Assembly (NCBI GenBank): GCA_958439195.1
Contig: OY288149.1
Location: 100,384-164,383, forward strand
Length of the DNA: 64,000 nucleotides
Source of the DNA: an uncultured Paracoccaceae bacterium
Lineage (GTDB): Bacteria > Pseudomonadota > Alphaproteobacteria > Rhodobacterales > Rhodobacteraceae
Reading direction: 5' to 3'
Shown: in pieces, positions 61,894 to 64,000 of the stretch
Numbering within the stretch: the first letter of the stretch is position 1
Layout of the letters: the number at the start of each line of letters is the position of its first letter
Position numbers and translations under genes: made by a program
Notes under the pieces: model-generated
The model's input: only the letters and a program-made list of their open reading frames with translations
Told to the model about the DNA's origin: nothing
Databases searched by the model: none

Positions 61894-62480
61894 GCCGGAA
61901 CCTGTGCGGCCTTCGCCTCATCCAGAAAATTGCGCAAAAGCTGGTGGCCGTGTTCCGATGCGATGCTTTCGGGATGGAACTGCACGCCTTCGATCAGCCG
62001 TTCCTTGTGGCGCAGGCCCATGATCGTGCCATCGTCCAGCCATGCCGTGACCTCAAGGCAATCGGGCAGGGTGTCGCGTTCCACGATCAGGGAATGGTAG
62101 CGCGTAGCCTGAAACGGCGAGGGCAGGCCACGGAACACGCCTTTTCCAGCATGGTGCATCAGGCCCATCTTGCCATGCACAATCTCATGGCAGCGGATGA
62201 CCTTGCCGCCAAACGCCTGACCAATCGTTTGATGGCCAAGGCAGACGCCCAAGAGGGGGATGCGCGCCTCAAAGGCGGCGGCGGTCAGCGGCAGGCAGAT
62301 GCCCGCCTGTGCCGGATCGCAGGGGCCGGGGGACAGAACGATGCTTTCGGGCCGCATCGCCAGAACGGCCTGCACATCCAGCGCATCGTTACGTTTCACG
62401 ACGACATCTGCGCCCAACTCGCCCAGATAATGGACGAGATTGTAGGTAAAGCTGTCATAGTTGTCGATCAGAAGCAGCAT
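61890..62480 (-). CDS. trpG: Anthranilate/aminodeoxychorismate synthase glutamine amidotransferase
   Basis: Supplies ammonia from glutamine to TrpE or PabB. 196 aa, class I amidotransferase. Nucleophile Cys in GVCLGHQTIGQAFGG, and the His/Glu pair in LIEGVQFHPESIASEHG. MLLLIDNYDSFTYNLVHYLG is the N-terminal oxyanion region. Divergent from the yibQ-like gene across 136 bp; in related genomes trpE lies further along, outside this window. Confidence 0.95.
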   Translation of the reverse strand: MLLLIDNYDSFTYNLVHYLGELGADVVVKRNDALDVQAVLAMRPESIVLSPGPCDPAQAGICLPLTAAAFEARIPLLGVCLGHQTIGQAFGGKVIRCHEIVHGKMGLMHHAGKGVFRGLPSPFQATRYHSLIVERDTLPDCLEVTAWLDDGTIMGLRHKERLIEGVQFHPESIASEHGHQLLRNFLDEAKAAQVPA

Positions 62481-62616
62481 CTTGCAGGGCCTTGCCGGAT
62501 AGGGGATGAACCCCGGAGTGGGACGGGTTATACATGGTCAGAGCGGCAAAGGGGCGTCAAGCCCGCGTGACGGCAAACAGCACCCGAACGGGGCGGCAGG
62601 CGAAGGAGTGCAGGGG

Positions 62617-64000
62617 TTGATCCGGGGCTTTGTGACAGGCGTGATCTGGGGTGGTGTCGTGGCGGCGACGGGGCTTGCCGTCGTGTCGCAGGTCGCCCCC
62701 TTGCCGGGCCGTGACGGGCTGGCCGATGGTGCGGCTCCGACAGATGTTGTCGCGGCGGAACCGGCAGCGGGTGATGCCCCGCAACCTGTTGATCCTGCGA
62801 TGCAAACCTTGCCTGACGCGGCCGCCTCAGGGGCAATGGCAGAGCCGGGCCAGACGCCCGAACCGCTGCCTGAACTGACGCCCGAACCGGCGCCAAGCGC
62901 AACCGCAGAGCCGATGTCAGACCCGGTTGCCGAGGCGGAACCTGAAGAACCCGTGTCCGAAATGGGTGGGGGCGAAGGGGCCGGGGGAGCCACGGCAGAG
63001 GTGGCAGACCCCGCCCAGCCGCCCGAGGTGTTGCAACCCGAAATCTTGCAAAAAGTGCCGGACCTGTGGTTGAGGATGACGCGGCCGAAGCGCCCACAGC
63101 CGCGCCAGAGGCCATGCCCGACATCGCCCACTCGCCCGCACCTAATGCGGATGGGGCAGGGCGCTGTTGCCGGAACCGCCCCGGCACCGGCCGAAGTGGC
63201 AGACGAAAGCGCGGGCCAATCCCCCGAAGAAATCGTTGCCGAACAGATGCTTGCCCGTCCAGGTGCGATTGCGGATGCGGCGCCCGGCGCGCCGCAGATG
63301 CCCGCCGCGCCGGAACCCGGCATCACCCTTCCTGACAGCATGGACGAGACGGTCCCCGGATTGGCCGAAGCGCCGGCCCCCGCCGCACCGGGGACCGATG
63401 CCGCCCCGCAGCGCAGCGATGATCCGCCCGCAGCCGAGGAGGCGCTGTTGCAACCGGCCCCCGCCCCCGATGCGCCGCCTGCGCCCGCGCTGATCGTGCC
63501 GGATGCGCCGCTGCCCACGGTGCCGGACAGCACGGCGCAAACCCCTGAACCGGATAGGGAAATCGCGCTATCCGTGCCGGGCGTGCGCACCGATCGGCTG
63601 CCCCGGATCGGGGGACGATCCTGCGCCTGCCGAGGATGGAATGGATCAGGCGGAGGCCGATGGCACGCCTGTGCCAGAGCTTCTGCTGGGCACAACCCCG
63701 CTGGAACTGTTCCGGCGTGCGTTTTGAAAATCCCGATGCCAAACCGCTGTTCGGGATCATCCTGATCGACGATGGCATCCCGCCGAAGAGCGCAGCCGTT
63801 TGGCCGAATTGCCCTTTGCCGTCAGCTTTGCGCTGGACCCGCTTTCGCCGGATTCTGCTGGGGCGGCAAGGGTTTACCGGGACGCCGGGCAAGAAGTGGT
63901 GATGCTGGCCAATGGCATTCCACAGGGCGCGACGCCCGGCGATCTGAACAGACATTTCAGGCGCTGGACATGGCAATGCCGGAAGCGGTGGCCGTGCTGG
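62617..64000 (+). pseudogene. YibQ-like divergent polysaccharide deacetylase, interrupted by several apparent frameshifts, 3' end beyond window
   Basis: Start TTG 62617 has AAGGAG about 8 bases upstream, and the first residues (LIRGFVTGVIWGGVVAATG) form a membrane anchor. A long Ala/Pro/Glu-rich periplasmic linker follows, then the conserved domain (TTPLELFRRAF, then KPLFGIILIDDG). The frame breaks repeatedly: a base appears to be missing near 63061 and extra near 63160, extra at 63610-63614, extra at 63722-63725, missing near 63783 and missing near 63945. Undoing these restores continuous, family-like sequence (e.g. RSRLAELPFAVSFALDPLSP). The gene is therefore either a recent pseudogene or affected by base-calling errors at a low-quality end. 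Neighbouring trpG and memory of trpE-yibQ-trpGDC order in Rhodobacter support the identity. Confidence 0.78.

Noticed and set aside
1..64000. Defence, secondary-metabolite or mobile system
   Set aside because: Searched by eye for transposases, integrases, restriction, toxin-antitoxin, NRPS/PKS and phage motifs; found none convincing.

Overview
The window looks like one continuous piece of chromosome from a high-GC alphaproteobacterium of the Rhodobacteraceae (Rhodobacter/Gemmobacter/Tabrizicola-like). This rests on gene content I recognise (CobS/CobT cobaltochelatase, a trpGDC-moaC-moeA-lexA run, an alphaproteobacterial GTTC-N7-GTTC LexA box, glutaryl-CoA dehydrogenase beside a LysR gene, BolA and J-domain genes next to cobS) and on the strong G/C bias at third codon positions. 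The genus is inference. I see no insertion sequence, prophage, integrase, CRISPR array, rRNA operon or plasmid replication gene. The DNA is mostly housekeeping and metabolic, densely packed, with many 4-bp start/stop overlaps.

Layout. 1-3402: RND efflux pump (permease cut by the left edge, plus membrane-fusion protein). 3638-7773: a glyoxalase-fold protein, phosphoglycolate phosphatase, and an oxidoreductase/glutamine-synthetase-like pair resembling the gamma-glutamyl-putrescine route. 7833-12287: glutaryl-CoA dehydrogenase with divergent LysR regulator, a cyclic-nucleotide-binding/thioredoxin-reductase-like fusion, a CAU tRNA and a small membrane protein. 12540-15425: purM-purN-rnd. 15508-20761: a lipoprotein, SufE, DUF427, an aminopeptidase P and cobT. 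20975-26421: FMN reductase, RsuA-type pseudouridine synthase, cobS, a probably Tat-exported MsrB, a J-domain protein and BolA. 26680-32419: malate synthase G, an ArsR-SRPBCC-SRPBCC operon, and a photolyase with a DUF2256 partner. 32676-42212: a sensor kinase, aminopeptidase N, a lytic transglycosylase-like lipoprotein, gatB, hisC and small conserved genes. 42297-47441: valS and a two-gene membrane operon (one ABA4-like) facing a TetR gene across two near-identical operators. 47450-52531: Lrp regulator, ornithine-decarboxylase-type enzyme behind a structured leader, an orphan molybdenum-hydroxylase large subunit and N-carbamoylputrescine amidase. 52589-58240: gltA, gltX, comEC-like, lexA. 58320-64000: moeA, moaC, trpC, trpD, trpG, and a divergent yibQ-like gene with several frameshifts at the right edge.

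How the genes connect. Polyamine chemistry recurs: putrescine formation (ornithine decarboxylase, AguB) and probable use (the PuuA/PuuB-like pair). Molybdenum cofactor genes (moaC, moeA) share the window with a molybdenum hydroxylase. Central metabolism is represented by citrate synthase, malate synthase G and glutaryl-CoA dehydrogenase.

The observations most worth checking are: the structured leader upstream of the ornithine decarboxylase gene (candidate speF-type RNA), the duplicated TetR operators, the cNMP/thioredoxin-reductase-like fusion lacking the redox CxxC, a low-GC patch inside valS, head-to-head copies of an intergenic hairpin family, and six apparent single-base indels packed into the last ~1 kb. 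I did not find a clearly new multi-gene system.
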